Shown: piece by piece, positions 8,900-17,351 of the stretch
Numbering within the stretch: position 1 is the first letter of the stretch
How the letters are laid out: each line of letters opens with the position of its first letter
Source: Pseudomonas sp. Irchel s3h14
GTDB taxonomy: Bacteria > Pseudomonadota > Gammaproteobacteria > Pseudomonadales > Pseudomonadaceae
Direction: 5' to 3'
Assembly (NCBI RefSeq): GCF_900187425.1
Contig: NZ_FYDJ01000001.1
Coordinates: 682,001-746,000 of the forward strand
DNA length: 64,000 nt
Program-made: the position numbers and the translations under genes
Notes under the pieces: model-generated
Seen by the model: only the letters and a program-made list of their open reading frames with translations
Told to the model about the DNA's origin: nothing
Database searches by the model: none

Positions 8900-10477
8900 T
8901 CAAGGCGTCGGGATAAAAGGCGTGCCATCGCAATAGAAGTTCCCCGGCAAAACACCCCTGACCGGTACGGCCTCCGGGGCTGACCGAATCGCTTGCCCGG
9001 CCGCATTGAGCGTCGTATAGAAGACGTACATTACCCCTCTGCCGATCAGGCCCATGGTCAATGGATACGGCACGTTCAAGGTCTGACCCAGCGTCGCAGC
9101 GTCGGCTGACAGCAAGGCAGAGACGGTGACTGGCGGATTGATCAGCGTGGAGCCATCGTCCTGTCGACTGAGTGCACAGTTCACAGTAACCGTCGCATTG
9201 ACCCGCAAGAGCACCGAGGGCGGGATAAATACCTCAATGAAACGGTTGGAATAGGGCAGGTCACTGGGTTGCGGGGAGTTGCAGGTGAGATTGCCATTGT
9301 TCAGGTTTCTTACCACTGGCGGCAGCAACTGCATGAAGGTCGACAGATTGAAGATCAGATTCCTGGCGACCAGCCCGTCGAAGTTTACCCCGCCACTGGT
9401 GATCCTGAACCTGACGGATGCCGGCGTATCATTGGTGTTGGCTCCCGGAACAGCGGCTTGCACGCGTGCCGCAGGGACCACCAACCGCATCGGCAACGAC
9501 TGCCCGGCATACACAACAGCCACCGCCGCCAGCGTACCGACGAGCACCGTGATGGAGTTGCCAATCTGCAAACCGTCGACACTGTCCAGCCACACCTCCA
9601 TCCCGGCTGGGGTGATATCAGCCAGGGTCACTGTGTTGTCTGGCGCAATAGCCTGCGTCACCCGCGGCACGGGAATATTTGAAGGCGCTATTTGAAGCGC
9701 GACCCTGACTTCAAGGATCAATGAGTCTCGAGCGCGATTGCCGGCTCGGTCCATAAGGCGGTAGATCAGCTCGCCAGTGCCGCGGGTACGAAAAATTTCC
9801 GCCGGGACGGCGATAAATCGATCGGCCGGAGAATCGGGCAAAGTAACAACCGGCGGAACGGCATAAGAAACCTCCCTGTGACTATTAGTGTTTCCGTAGT
9901 AGGGCACGTAGCGCAGGCCAATCTGGTTATCGATTTCGGGGTGCGGTGGTATCCGGAACATAACGGGGTCGTTGGCGAGCAGATAAGCCTCGGTGATCAG
10001 CGCAGTGTCGAGGTTGAGCGGTAGCAGCGGGCGTGGCGGTGTGATGGTCAGGTGGCCAAAAGGTGCAGTTTTCTGAATCAGCAACCGGGTGCTGGCGGTG
10101 GCGCTCAGTAAATTGTCGCCGTCATCCAGAACGTACGTGAGCCGATACTCGCCTTCACTGCCTACCTTACGGCGCGCTACAAGCACCTCGAAATCCCCGG
10201 CGGGATACGCCGCCATTTGATGGTAGGCAAGGATTTCATATTCACCCGGAGACGGTAACTCTGCGTATATCCGGATAATGGGGCGTGACCCGGCGGGACC
10301 GGGTTGTGGCAATGCCGGGATGCGAATACGCAGGTCACGTGCCGTCGCCGTCAGGGGAATCAAGCCACCGGAATTGGGTATGGCTTCCACCACGCTCAGC
10401 GGTAGCAGCCTGGGTATCGCATCACGAATCTGAGCAAGTGAAGTGGTGCTGACTGCCTCGATAATTAGGTCTTCCAT
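8900..10477 (-). CDS. Orphan 525-residue beta-rich protein, function unknown
   Basis: Start ATG 10477 (MEDLIIEAVSTTS) follows AGGAG with an 8-base gap; a GTG at 10486 overlaps that site. No signal peptide or membrane helix. The sequence is rich in Pro, Val, Leu and Asn and short of Lys. It reads as a chain of Ig-like or beta-sandwich modules (for example RDLRIRIPALPQPG..., TTVTL-like blocks ending LPPVVRNLNNGNLTC). I recall similar uncharacterised Pseudomonas proteins but can assign no role. Three cysteines lie in the last 150 residues. It lies on the opposite strand within a run of acyl-CoA dehydrogenase genes, suggesting a later insertion. Confidence 0.8.
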   Translation of the reverse strand: MEDLIIEAVSTTSLAQIRDAIPRLLPLSVVEAIPNSGGLIPLTATARDLRIRIPALPQPGPAGSRPIIRIYAELPSPGEYEILAYHQMAAYPAGDFEVLVARRKVGSEGEYRLTYVLDDGDNLLSATASTRLLIQKTAPFGHLTITPPRPLLPLNLDTALITEAYLLANDPVMFRIPPHPEIDNQIGLRYVPYYGNTNSHREVSYAVPPVVTLPDSPADRFIAVPAEIFRTRGTGELIYRLMDRAGNRARDSLILEVRVALQIAPSNIPVPRVTQAIAPDNTVTLADITPAGMEVWLDSVDGLQIGNSITVLVGTLAAVAVVYAGQSLPMRLVVPAARVQAAVPGANTNDTPASVRFRITSGGVNFDGLVARNLIFNLSTFMQLLPPVVRNLNNGNLTCNSPQPSDLPYSNRFIEVFIPPSVLLRVNATVTVNCALSRQDDGSTLINPPVTVSALLSADAATLGQTLNVPYPLTMGLIGRGVMYVFYTTLNAAGQAIRSAPEAVPVRGVLPGNFYCDGTPFIPTP

Positions 10478-10858
10478 ACGTGTCACTCCTGTCAGGTTTG
10501 GACGACACTCTCCTATCCCGAAAGTGGTGGCAGGGCTCCGGTGAGTGGTGCAGGGAATTAAACGCTGTTAAAACACCGACCGATACTGTCATAAGTGACA
10601 GTTGCAAATGGCGTGCATTTTGCATGAGGCGTGATGTTGCCAAGCGCCAAGCTCTGAAGGCTTTCCTGCTCCGGCGATCCGACATCTGTAAAAAAGCCAT
10701 GGTTGATCGATCTAATGGCTATCAGCCACTTTTTTCTGAAATACCTGGCAAATCGCTCAGAAAAACCGAATTTCTGCCGTTATAGAGGGTGCGGTGTGAT
10801 GCAGATCACATTGCGTGTGCTTAATTGTGCCAAGTAAAGGCACAATGCCATCTTCGAT
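10478..10858. other. 381-base divergent intergenic region with an 18-base palindrome
   Basis: No gene seen. It holds the perfect inverted repeat ACTGTCA-TAAG-TGACAGT at 10585-10602, about 110 bases upstream of the orphan gene's start. The region from 10560 to 10800 is visibly richer in A and T than its surroundings, as expected for promoters of the two divergent genes. The palindrome could be an operator for the orphan gene. Confidence 0.6.
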
Positions 10859-12172
10859 TTGCCCGGGCCGGAGCTCAACCCCTTGCCGCGTTCTTCTGCT
10901 GTACGTTTCAGCCATTTCCTGCCGTCATTACTGCTTTTACTCGCGGGGCTTGCGGCTGCGTACGTGAAGGATCTGAACGTCTTTTTCACCTCGCTGTTCA
11001 ACGTACTGCCAACCCTGGTGTTGTTGCTCGGCGGTGCTTACTGCGCGGTTTACCGACGTCAGCGTGAGCTGTTTCTGATGGTTACGGTGTACATCGCCTA
11101 CTATCTGCTCGACACCCAGACCGACTATTACCGCGACAACGGCAAGGTTCGTGAAGACGCAGCCGTGGTGTTCCATTTGTGTTGCCTGCTGTTGCCGTTG
11201 CTGTTCGGCATCTTCGCCGCGTGGCAGGAACGCACTCATTTGTTTCAAGACATGGTGGCGCGCTTCGCCGTGTTGCTGGCCTTCGGTAGCGTGGCGTTGG
11301 GACTGGAACAAAGTTACCCGCAGGCGCTGTTGATGTGGTTGTCGGAGATCCGTTGGCCAGCGTTGCATGGCGCCTGGATGAGCCTGATCCAGTTGTCTTA
11401 TCCCGTGTTCATCGCCTCGTTTGTGTTGCTGGCCTGGCAATACTGGCGCAACCCGAGACCCTTGCATGCTGCCCAACTGGTGGGCTTGCTCGGTTTGTTC
11501 TGGATGTTGCCGAAAACCTTCATCCTGCCGTTCACCTTGAACATCATGTGCAGCCAGGTGATGTTGATGATTGCCGCAGCGGTCGCCCATGAGGCCTATC
11601 AAATGGCCTTCCGCGACGAACTTACCGGCCTGCCGGGGCGCCGCGCCTTGAACGAGCGGATGCAGCGATTGGGGCGCAATTACGTGCTGGCGATGAGCGA
11701 CGTCGATCACTTCAAGAAATTCAACGACACCCACGGTCACGATGTCGGCGATCAGGTATTGCGACTTGTCGCCAGCAAGTTGTCGAAAATCGGCGGAGGC
11801 GGTAGGGCGTATCGCTACGGCGGTGAAGAATTCGCCCTGGTGTTCGCAGGCAAGACCCTCGAAGAGTGCATGCCGCACCTGGAAGTCATCCGCGAATCCA
11901 TCGCCACCTACAACATTCAACTGCGCAATCAGGACAGCCGTCCTCAGGACGACCAGCAAGGTCGTCAGCGTCGCGCGGGCTCGGGCGCCTCCAGTGTATC
12001 GGTCACCGTCAGCATTGGCGTGGCCGAACGACTGGAGCAGCGCACTCCCGAAAAAGTGCTCAAGTCCGCGGACGAGGCGCTCTACAGTGCCAAAGGTGCC
12101 GGTCGAAACTGTGTGGTGGCGTTCGGTCAGACCCGCCGTGGCGCAGTGCGCATGGACGCCGCTAATGATTGA
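10859..12172 (+). CDS. Membrane-bound diguanylate cyclase (GGDEF)
   Basis: 437 residues if the TTG at 10859 is used; no good ribosome site is visible, so the start is uncertain. Six or seven hydrophobic segments lie in residues 17-245. The GGDEF domain begins DELTGLPGRRAL near residue 255 and its active motif is GGEEF at residues 321-325, so cyclase activity is expected. The residues before the motif (GGGGRAYRY) lack the RxxD inhibitory site, so ordinary product inhibition is unlikely. The helices could sense a ligand, but no known sensor fold was recognised. It makes c-di-GMP. Confidence 0.88.
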   Translation: MPGPELNPLPRSSAVRFSHFLPSLLLLLAGLAAAYVKDLNVFFTSLFNVLPTLVLLLGGAYCAVYRRQRELFLMVTVYIAYYLLDTQTDYYRDNGKVREDAAVVFHLCCLLLPLLFGIFAAWQERTHLFQDMVARFAVLLAFGSVALGLEQSYPQALLMWLSEIRWPALHGAWMSLIQLSYPVFIASFVLLAWQYWRNPRPLHAAQLVGLLGLFWMLPKTFILPFTLNIMCSQVMLMIAAAVAHEAYQMAFRDELTGLPGRRALNERMQRLGRNYVLAMSDVDHFKKFNDTHGHDVGDQVLRLVASKLSKIGGGGRAYRYGGEEFALVFAGKTLEECMPHLEVIRESIATYNIQLRNQDSRPQDDQQGRQRRAGSGASSVSVTVSIGVAERLEQRTPEKVLKSADEALYSAKGAGRNCVVAFGQTRRGAVRMDAAND

Positions 12173-12262
12173 GTGATGATGGCGCATTCAGCGTCTGGAC
12201 TGTGATTGTGAGGCCGGGTGCGCGGCAGTAGGTTTGGGGAATCTGCTGCCGGAGAAATGACC

Positions 12263-14059
12263 ATGCCTGAGTACAAAGCTCCCCTGCGCGACATGCGCTT
12301 TCTGATCGACCACGTTTTCGATTTTCACAGCAACTACGCCGCGCTGGGCGCCACCGATGCCAGCCCGGACATGGTCAATGCGATCCTCGAAGAAGGTGCA
12401 AAGTTCTGTGAGAACGTTCTCGCACCGCTGAACCGCAGCGGCGACGAAGAAGGATGCCATTTCGACAATGGCGTGGTGACTACGCCTACAGGCTTCAAGC
12501 AGGCCTTCGCACAGTACGTTGAGGGTGGCTGGCACGGTATGGCGGCTGATCCGGTTTACGGTGGCCAGGGTTTGCCGAGCTCACTGGGGCTGGTGATCAG
12601 CGAAATGGTCGGCTCCAGCAACACCTCCTGGGGCATGTACCCCGGTCTGACTCACGGTGCAATGTCGGCGATCCACGCCCATGGCACTGAAGAGCAGAAA
12701 CAGACTTACCTGAGCAAACTCACCGCAGGCCAATGGACCGGCACCATGTGCCTGACCGAAGCCCATTGCGGCACTGACCTGGGCATCATCAAAACCCGCG
12801 CCGTGCCTGCGGCCGACGGCAGCTATGCGATCTCCGGCAGCAAGATTTTCATCTCCGCCGGCGAGCACGACATGAGTGAAAACATCATTCACCTGGTGCT
12901 GGCGAAACTGCCGGACGCTCCGGCCGGGACCAAGGGCATTTCGCTGTTTATCGTTCCTAAATTCCTACCCAATGCCGAGGGTGAGGCGGGCGAGCGCAAC
13001 GGCGTTTCCTGTGGCTCGATCGAACACAAAATGGGCATCAAGGCCTCGGCCACCTGCGTGCTGAACTTTGACGATGCCAAGGGCTTCCTGATCGGTGAGC
13101 CGAACAAGGGCCTGAATTGCATGTTCACCATGATGAACCATGCACGACTGGGCACCGGCATGCAGGGCTTGTGTCTGGGGGAGGCGAGCTTTCAGGGCGC
13201 GATCAAATACGCCAACGACCGACTGCAGATGCGAGCGCTGACCGGCCCGAAAGCGCCGGAAAAAGCTGCCGATCCGATCATTGTTCATCCTGACGTGCGC
13301 AGGATGTTGCTGACGATGAAAGCCTTCAACGAAGGCAACCGGGCGCTGACTTATTTCACTGCTCAGTTGCTGGACGTGGCGCATCTGAGTCCGGATGAGA
13401 CGACGCGTCAGGATGCCGAAGACCTGCTGGCGTTCCTCACGCCAATCTGCAAAGCCTTCATGACCGATACCGGACTGGAAGTGACCAACCACGGCATGCA
13501 GGTGTTCGGTGGTCACGGTTTTATCCGCGAGTGGGGCATGGAGCAGTTGGTACGCGACTGCCGGATCGCACCGATCTACGAAGGCACCAACGGCATTCAG
13601 GCGCTGGACTTGCTTGGAAGAAAAGTCCTCGGCAGCCAAGGGAAATTGCTGCGCGGGTTCACCAAAATCGTTCACAAGTTCTGTACGGCAAACGCCGGAC
13701 ATCCGCAACTTGCCAGCTACGTGGCGCAGCTCAACGACCTGAATCAGCAGTGGGGAGAGGTGACCGCCAAGGTCGGCATGGCCGCGATGAAAAATCCGGA
13801 TGAAGTCGGCGCGGCTTCGGTGGATTACCTGATGTACAGCGGTTACATCATCCTCGGCTATTTGTGGCTGCGCATGGCGCTGGTCGCTCAGGCGCAGCTC
13901 GATTCGGGCAGTGGCGATGCCGATTACTGCCAGGCCAAACTGGCAACCAGCGAGTTTTACTACAAGCGTTTGCTGCCACGCACGGCGGCTCATCGGGCGG
14001 CCATCGAGGCGGGTAGCGATTGTCTGATGAACCTGCCTGCGGAGTTATTCGCACTATAG
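12263..14059 (+). CDS. Acyl-CoA dehydrogenase, second paralogue
   Basis: 598 residues from ATG 12263 (MPEYKAPLRDMRF), 6 bases after GGAGAA; ATG 12257 and upstream starts are less well placed. Same architecture as the gene at 7006, with [16 protein letters not shown] and the probable catalytic Glu440 in IYEGTNGIQ. It corresponds in position to PA0507 (recalled). Chain-length preference cannot be read from the sequence. No strong terminator or PsrA box precedes it, so it might be co-transcribed with the diguanylate cyclase, 90 bases upstream. Confidence 0.9.
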   Translation: MPEYKAPLRDMRFLIDHVFDFHSNYAALGATDASPDMVNAILEEGAKFCENVLAPLNRSGDEEGCHFDNGVVTTPTGFKQAFAQYVEGGWHGMAADPVYGGQGLPSSLGLVISEMVGSSNTSWGMYPGLTHGAMSAIHAHGTEEQKQTYLSKLTAGQWTGTMCLTEAHCGTDLGIIKTRAVPAADGSYAISGSKIFISAGEHDMSENIIHLVLAKLPDAPAGTKGISLFIVPKFLPNAEGEAGERNGVSCGSIEHKMGIKASATCVLNFDDAKGFLIGEPNKGLNCMFTMMNHARLGTGMQGLCLGEASFQGAIKYANDRLQMRALTGPKAPEKAADPIIVHPDVRRMLLTMKAFNEGNRALTYFTAQLLDVAHLSPDETTRQDAEDLLAFLTPICKAFMTDTGLEVTNHGMQVFGGHGFIREWGMEQLVRDCRIAPIYEGTNGIQALDLLGRKVLGSQGKLLRGFTKIVHKFCTANAGHPQLASYVAQLNDLNQQWGEVTAKVGMAAMKNPDEVGAASVDYLMYSGYIILGYLWLRMALVAQAQLDSGSGDADYCQAKLATSEFYYKRLLPRTAAHRAAIEAGSDCLMNLPAELFAL

Positions 14060-14077
14060 TGTTTCAAGCCGAGGTAA

Positions 14078-14106
14078 AAGAGCCCGCCTGGTTGCGGGCT
14101 TCTTTA
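14078..14106 (+). terminator. Intrinsic terminator after second acyl-CoA dehydrogenase
   Basis: AGCCCGC and GCGGGCT pair across a 6-base loop, followed by TTCTTT, starting about 20 bases after the stop. Confidence 0.8.
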
Positions 14107-14174
14107 ATGGTTTGCCCGCCAGTGACTAAAAATAACAAAATGGTCACGAGCTGACCCTATGTGTCGTAAAAGTT

Positions 14175-14197
14175 GTTGGGTTACACTCAAACCCAAC
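14175..14197. promoter_or_regulatory. Inverted repeat upstream of third acyl-CoA dehydrogenase
   Basis: GTTGGGTT (14175-14182) and AACCCAAC (14190-14197) are perfect 8-base arms with a 7-base spacer, 50 bases before the start codon at 14247. It does not fit the PsrA consensus. A binding site for another regulator is inferred. Confidence 0.45.
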
Positions 14198-14246
14198 GAA
14201 AGCACCACTCCTACGAATCACCTGTTTAGATCTTGCGAGGTTTGCC

Positions 14247-16025
14247 ATGGCTGACTACAAAGCGCCCCTGCGCGATATGCGCTTCGTCCTCAATGAAGTT
14301 TTCGAGGTCGCCAAACTCTGGGCCGAGCTGCCTGCGCTGGCCGAGACTGTCGATGCTGAAACGGTCGAAGCCATTCTCGAAGAAGCCGGCAAGGTCACCA
14401 GCAAAAGCATCGCACCCCTGAGCCGTGCGGCTGACGAAGAAGGTTGCCATTGGGCGGACGGTGCCGTCACCACGCCGGCAGGTTTCCCACAGGCTTATCA
14501 GACTTACGCTGGAGGCGGTTGGGTCGGTGTCGGTGGCGATCCGACCTACGGCGGCATGGGCATGCCCAAGGCTGTTTCGGCTCAGGTCGAAGAAATGGTC
14601 AACTCCGCCAACCTGTCGTTCGGTCTGTACCCGATGCTGACCGCGGGCGCCTGTCTGTCGATCAACGCCCACGCCAGCGAAGAGCTGAAAGCCGCGTATC
14701 TGCCGAACATGTACGCCGGCGTCTGGGCCGGCTCCATGTGCCTGACCGAGCCGCACGCCGGTACTGATCTGGGGATCATCCGCACCAAGGCAGAGCCTCA
14801 GGCCGACGGTTCCTACAAAGTCAGCGGTACCAAGATCTTCATCACCGGCGGTGAGCACGACCTGACCGAGAACATCATTCATTTGGTACTGGCCAAACTG
14901 CCAGACGCACCGGCGGGGCCCAAAGGCATTTCGTTGTTCCTGGTGCCCAAGTTCATGGTCAATGCCGATGGCAGCCTGGGCGCACGTAACCCGGTGACCT
15001 GCGGTTCGATCGAACACAAGATGGGCATCCAGGCCTCCGCGACCTGTGTGATGAACTTCGACGAGGCCGTGGGTTATCTGGTCGGCGAGCCGAACAAAGG
15101 CCTGGCCGCGATGTTCACCATGATGAACTACGAACGTCTGGGTGTTGGTATCCAGGGCCTGGCCAGCGGCGAGCGTTCGTACCAGAACGCCGTCGAATAC
15201 GCCCGCGACCGTCTGCAAAGCCGTTCGCCGACCGGCGCGCAGAACAAGGACAAAGTCGCTGACCCGATTATCGTCCACCCGGACGTGCGTCGCATGCTGT
15301 TGACCATGAAAGCCTCGAACGAAGGCGGCCGTGCCTTTTCGACCTACGTGGCCATGCAACTCGATACCGCCAAGTTCAGCGAAGACGCCACCACCCGCAA
15401 ACGCGCGGAAGATTTGGTGGCCTTGCTGACCCCGGTGGCCAAGGCGTTCCTGACCGACCTGGGTCTGGAAACCACGATTCACGGCCAGCAGGTTTTCGGT
15501 GGCCACGGTTACATCCGTGAGTGGGGCCAGGAGCAACTGGTCCGCGACGTGCGCATCACCCAGATCTACGAAGGCACCAACGGCATTCAGGCGCTGGACC
15601 TGGTAGGACGCAAGATCGTCGGCACCGGCGGGGCGTTCTACAACCTGTTTGCCGACGAGATCCGTCATTTCACCGCGACTGCCAGTGCTGATCTGGCCGA
15701 GTTCACCAAGCCGCTGAACGATGCCGTGACCACCCTCGACGAACTGACCGCGTGGCTGCTCGATCGGGCGAAAAGCAACCCGAACGAAATCGGCGCTGCC
15801 TCGGTCGAGTATCTGCAAGCATTCGGTTACGTGTCTTATGCGTACATGTGGGCACTGATGGCCAAGGCCGCTTTAGGCAAAGAGGCGCAGGACGATTTCT
15901 ACGCGAGCAAGTTGGGCACGGCGCGCTTCTATTTCGCACGTCTGCTGCCGCGTATTCACTCGTTGAGCGCGTCGGTGAAGGCCGGCAGCGAGTCGTTGTT
16001 CCTGCTGGATGCAGGGCAGTTCTGA
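14247..16025 (+). CDS. Acyl-CoA dehydrogenase, third paralogue (FadE2-like, PA0508-type)
   Basis: 592 residues, with the same N-terminal [12 protein letters not shown] extension and C-terminal domain as its two neighbours. GSMCLTEPHAGTDLG and [15 protein letters not shown] mark the flavin site, and the likely catalytic base is Glu442 in IYEGTNGIQ. It has an Ala where the other two have Cys in the PHxGTDLG loop. Order suggests PA0508 (FadE2, medium-chain preference, recalled). Own upstream region with a terminator and inverted repeat, so probably transcribed separately. Confidence 0.91.
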   Translation: MADYKAPLRDMRFVLNEVFEVAKLWAELPALAETVDAETVEAILEEAGKVTSKSIAPLSRAADEEGCHWADGAVTTPAGFPQAYQTYAGGGWVGVGGDPTYGGMGMPKAVSAQVEEMVNSANLSFGLYPMLTAGACLSINAHASEELKAAYLPNMYAGVWAGSMCLTEPHAGTDLGIIRTKAEPQADGSYKVSGTKIFITGGEHDLTENIIHLVLAKLPDAPAGPKGISLFLVPKFMVNADGSLGARNPVTCGSIEHKMGIQASATCVMNFDEAVGYLVGEPNKGLAAMFTMMNYERLGVGIQGLASGERSYQNAVEYARDRLQSRSPTGAQNKDKVADPIIVHPDVRRMLLTMKASNEGGRAFSTYVAMQLDTAKFSEDATTRKRAEDLVALLTPVAKAFLTDLGLETTIHGQQVFGGHGYIREWGQEQLVRDVRITQIYEGTNGIQALDLVGRKIVGTGGAFYNLFADEIRHFTATASADLAEFTKPLNDAVTTLDELTAWLLDRAKSNPNEIGAASVEYLQAFGYVSYAYMWALMAKAALGKEAQDDFYASKLGTARFYFARLLPRIHSLSASVKAGSESLFLLDAGQF

Positions 16026-16038
16026 CAATGTAACGTCA

Positions 16039-16056
16039 TGTAAGCATTCTCTTACA
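16039..16056. promoter_or_regulatory. GacA upstream activating sequence of rsmY
   Basis: TGTAAG-CATTCT-CTTACA is an exact match to the published GacA box TGTAAG-N6-CTTACA. The symmetry extends to 12-base arms (16033-16044 and 16051-16062). It is centred about 65 bases before the predicted rsmY start. Confidence 0.93.
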
Positions 16057-16112
16057 TGACGTACTGCTCTTCTCCCATAGATGAAGATTGGATCCACAGC
16101 TAATCTACTTCA

Positions 16113-16235
16113 CATGGACGTCGCGCAGGAAGCGCAAAGCAACAACACGGACACGTAGGATTCTGCCAGGACGGCGGAGTGAAATGGATGTCAGGGAAAC
16201 AGTCTGCAAAGCCCCGCTTCGGCGGGGTTTTCTTT
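16113..16235 (+). ncRNA. rsmY: RsmY small regulatory RNA
   Basis: About 120 bases, from a predicted start 7 bases after TAATCT (16101-16106) to the T tract of the terminator (GCCCCGC/GCGGGG, 16211-16227). It carries many unpaired GGA motifs typical of RsmA/CsrA decoys: AGGAA in the loop of a GCGC stem at 16123-16135, then GGAC, GGAT, GGAC, GGAG, GGAT and GGGA. The sequence from GCGCAGGAAGCGCAAAG to GGATGTCAGGGAA closely resembles known RsmY. It sequesters RsmA/RsmE and so relieves repression of secondary metabolism and biofilm genes. GacS/GacA control is supported by the box at 16039. Confidence 0.95.
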
Positions 16236-16252
16236 TATCTGCAGAAAAGTGC

Positions 16253-17182
16253 TCAGCTCATTTCATCCAGTGCTGCCGGGCTGCTTAAACGCCCCTCCGA
16301 GCCATTCATTACTTCCTCCAGCAACGTACGCAGTAAGGCCATAGAGGCCTGTTGCCGCTGCACATCCCGACACACCAAGCCAACTTTCAGCGGCACCCTC
16401 GGCTCGCTCAATGGTTTCCACAACAGTTCCTTGTTGCCGTGTGCCTGTTGCGAGCGTCCGGGCAACACCGTCGCCAGTCGCGTGTGCGGCAGACTGTCGA
16501 GAATCCCCGCCATGTTGTTCAGTTCTGCCTGTACCTGCGGACGTCGTCCCAGATTGGCCAGTTGCGCCTGCCAGATCTGCCGTACTTGAAACTCTTCACC
16601 CAGCAGCAACATCGGCAATTCGGCGGCCTGACTCATGGACACTTTCTTGAATTCCCGCAACGGGTGATCCGCCGGGATGACCAGGGTCAGCTCGTCTTCG
16701 TACAGCATCACGCCGTGCAGCCCCGGCTGACGAGGCGGCAGATAGCTGATGCCGATGTCCAGAGAACCGTTGAGCAACCGCCGCTCGATTTCCAGCCCCG
16801 TCAGTTCATAGATCTGCACCACCAAATGCGGCTGCGCCTTGCGCACGCGTTCGAGCATCTGCGGCACCAGGCTGGTGTGGACGGTTTGCAAGACGCCGAT
16901 GGCCAACGTGCGCAGCGCTTGACCCTTGAAGTTGCCCAAGGCTTCCCGTGCCCGCTGCAATCCATCCAGTAAGGGCAGGGCATGGTTGTACAAAGTATGA
17001 GCAGCCAGGGTGGGCAGCAGGCGTTTACTGCTGCGTTCAAACAGGCTCACATCGAGGTTTTGCTCGAGGTGGCGGATCTGCTGGGACAGCGCCGGTTGGG
17101 AGATTGAAAGCCGCTCGGCAGCCCGGCCCACATGACCTTCTTCATAGACCGCGACGAAATAACGCAGTTGTTTGAAATCCAT
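16253..17182 (-). CDS. LysR-family transcriptional regulator
   Basis: 309 residues. The N-terminal helix-turn-helix (MDFKQLRYFVAVYEEGHVGRAAERLSISQPALSQQIRHLE) spans residues 1-60 and a ligand-binding domain covers about 90-295. It resembles the CynR/BenM type. Convergent with rsmY, whose terminator ends 18 bases from this stop, and divergent from the aminotransferase at 17352. LysR regulators often control the divergent gene, but no clear T-N11-A site was singled out. The ligand is unknown. A LysR gene next to rsmY is usual in Pseudomonas (recalled). Confidence 0.9.
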   Translation of the reverse strand: MDFKQLRYFVAVYEEGHVGRAAERLSISQPALSQQIRHLEQNLDVSLFERSSKRLLPTLAAHTLYNHALPLLDGLQRAREALGNFKGQALRTLAIGVLQTVHTSLVPQMLERVRKAQPHLVVQIYELTGLEIERRLLNGSLDIGISYLPPRQPGLHGVMLYEDELTLVIPADHPLREFKKVSMSQAAELPMLLLGEEFQVRQIWQAQLANLGRRPQVQAELNNMAGILDSLPHTRLATVLPGRSQQAHGNKELLWKPLSEPRVPLKVGLVCRDVQRQQASMALLRTLLEEVMNGSEGRLSSPAALDEMS

Positions 17183-17351
17183 AAGGAATGCTTATCGAAA
17201 ATGCTGGGAAATCGAAATGGCTCAAGGCCTTGGCTGAGCCTAGTCTAACCGCATTCACAAGGCTTACAGGGCCGCAGAGCGCGATGAATAGCGTTTGCTT
17301 CGAGGGTGTTTACATAGGTAAGGCAAAAAACCTCGCACGAGGTTTGATCAG

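Noticed and set aside
14226..15818. 530-codon minus-strand frame
   Set aside because: Antisense of the third acyl-CoA dehydrogenase; the paralogues show the same kind of shadow at 7396-8739 and 12965-13993.
16033..16062. 12-base palindrome taken first as a terminator of the acyl-CoA dehydrogenase
   Set aside because: No T tract, and its core is an exact GacA box at the right distance from rsmY.
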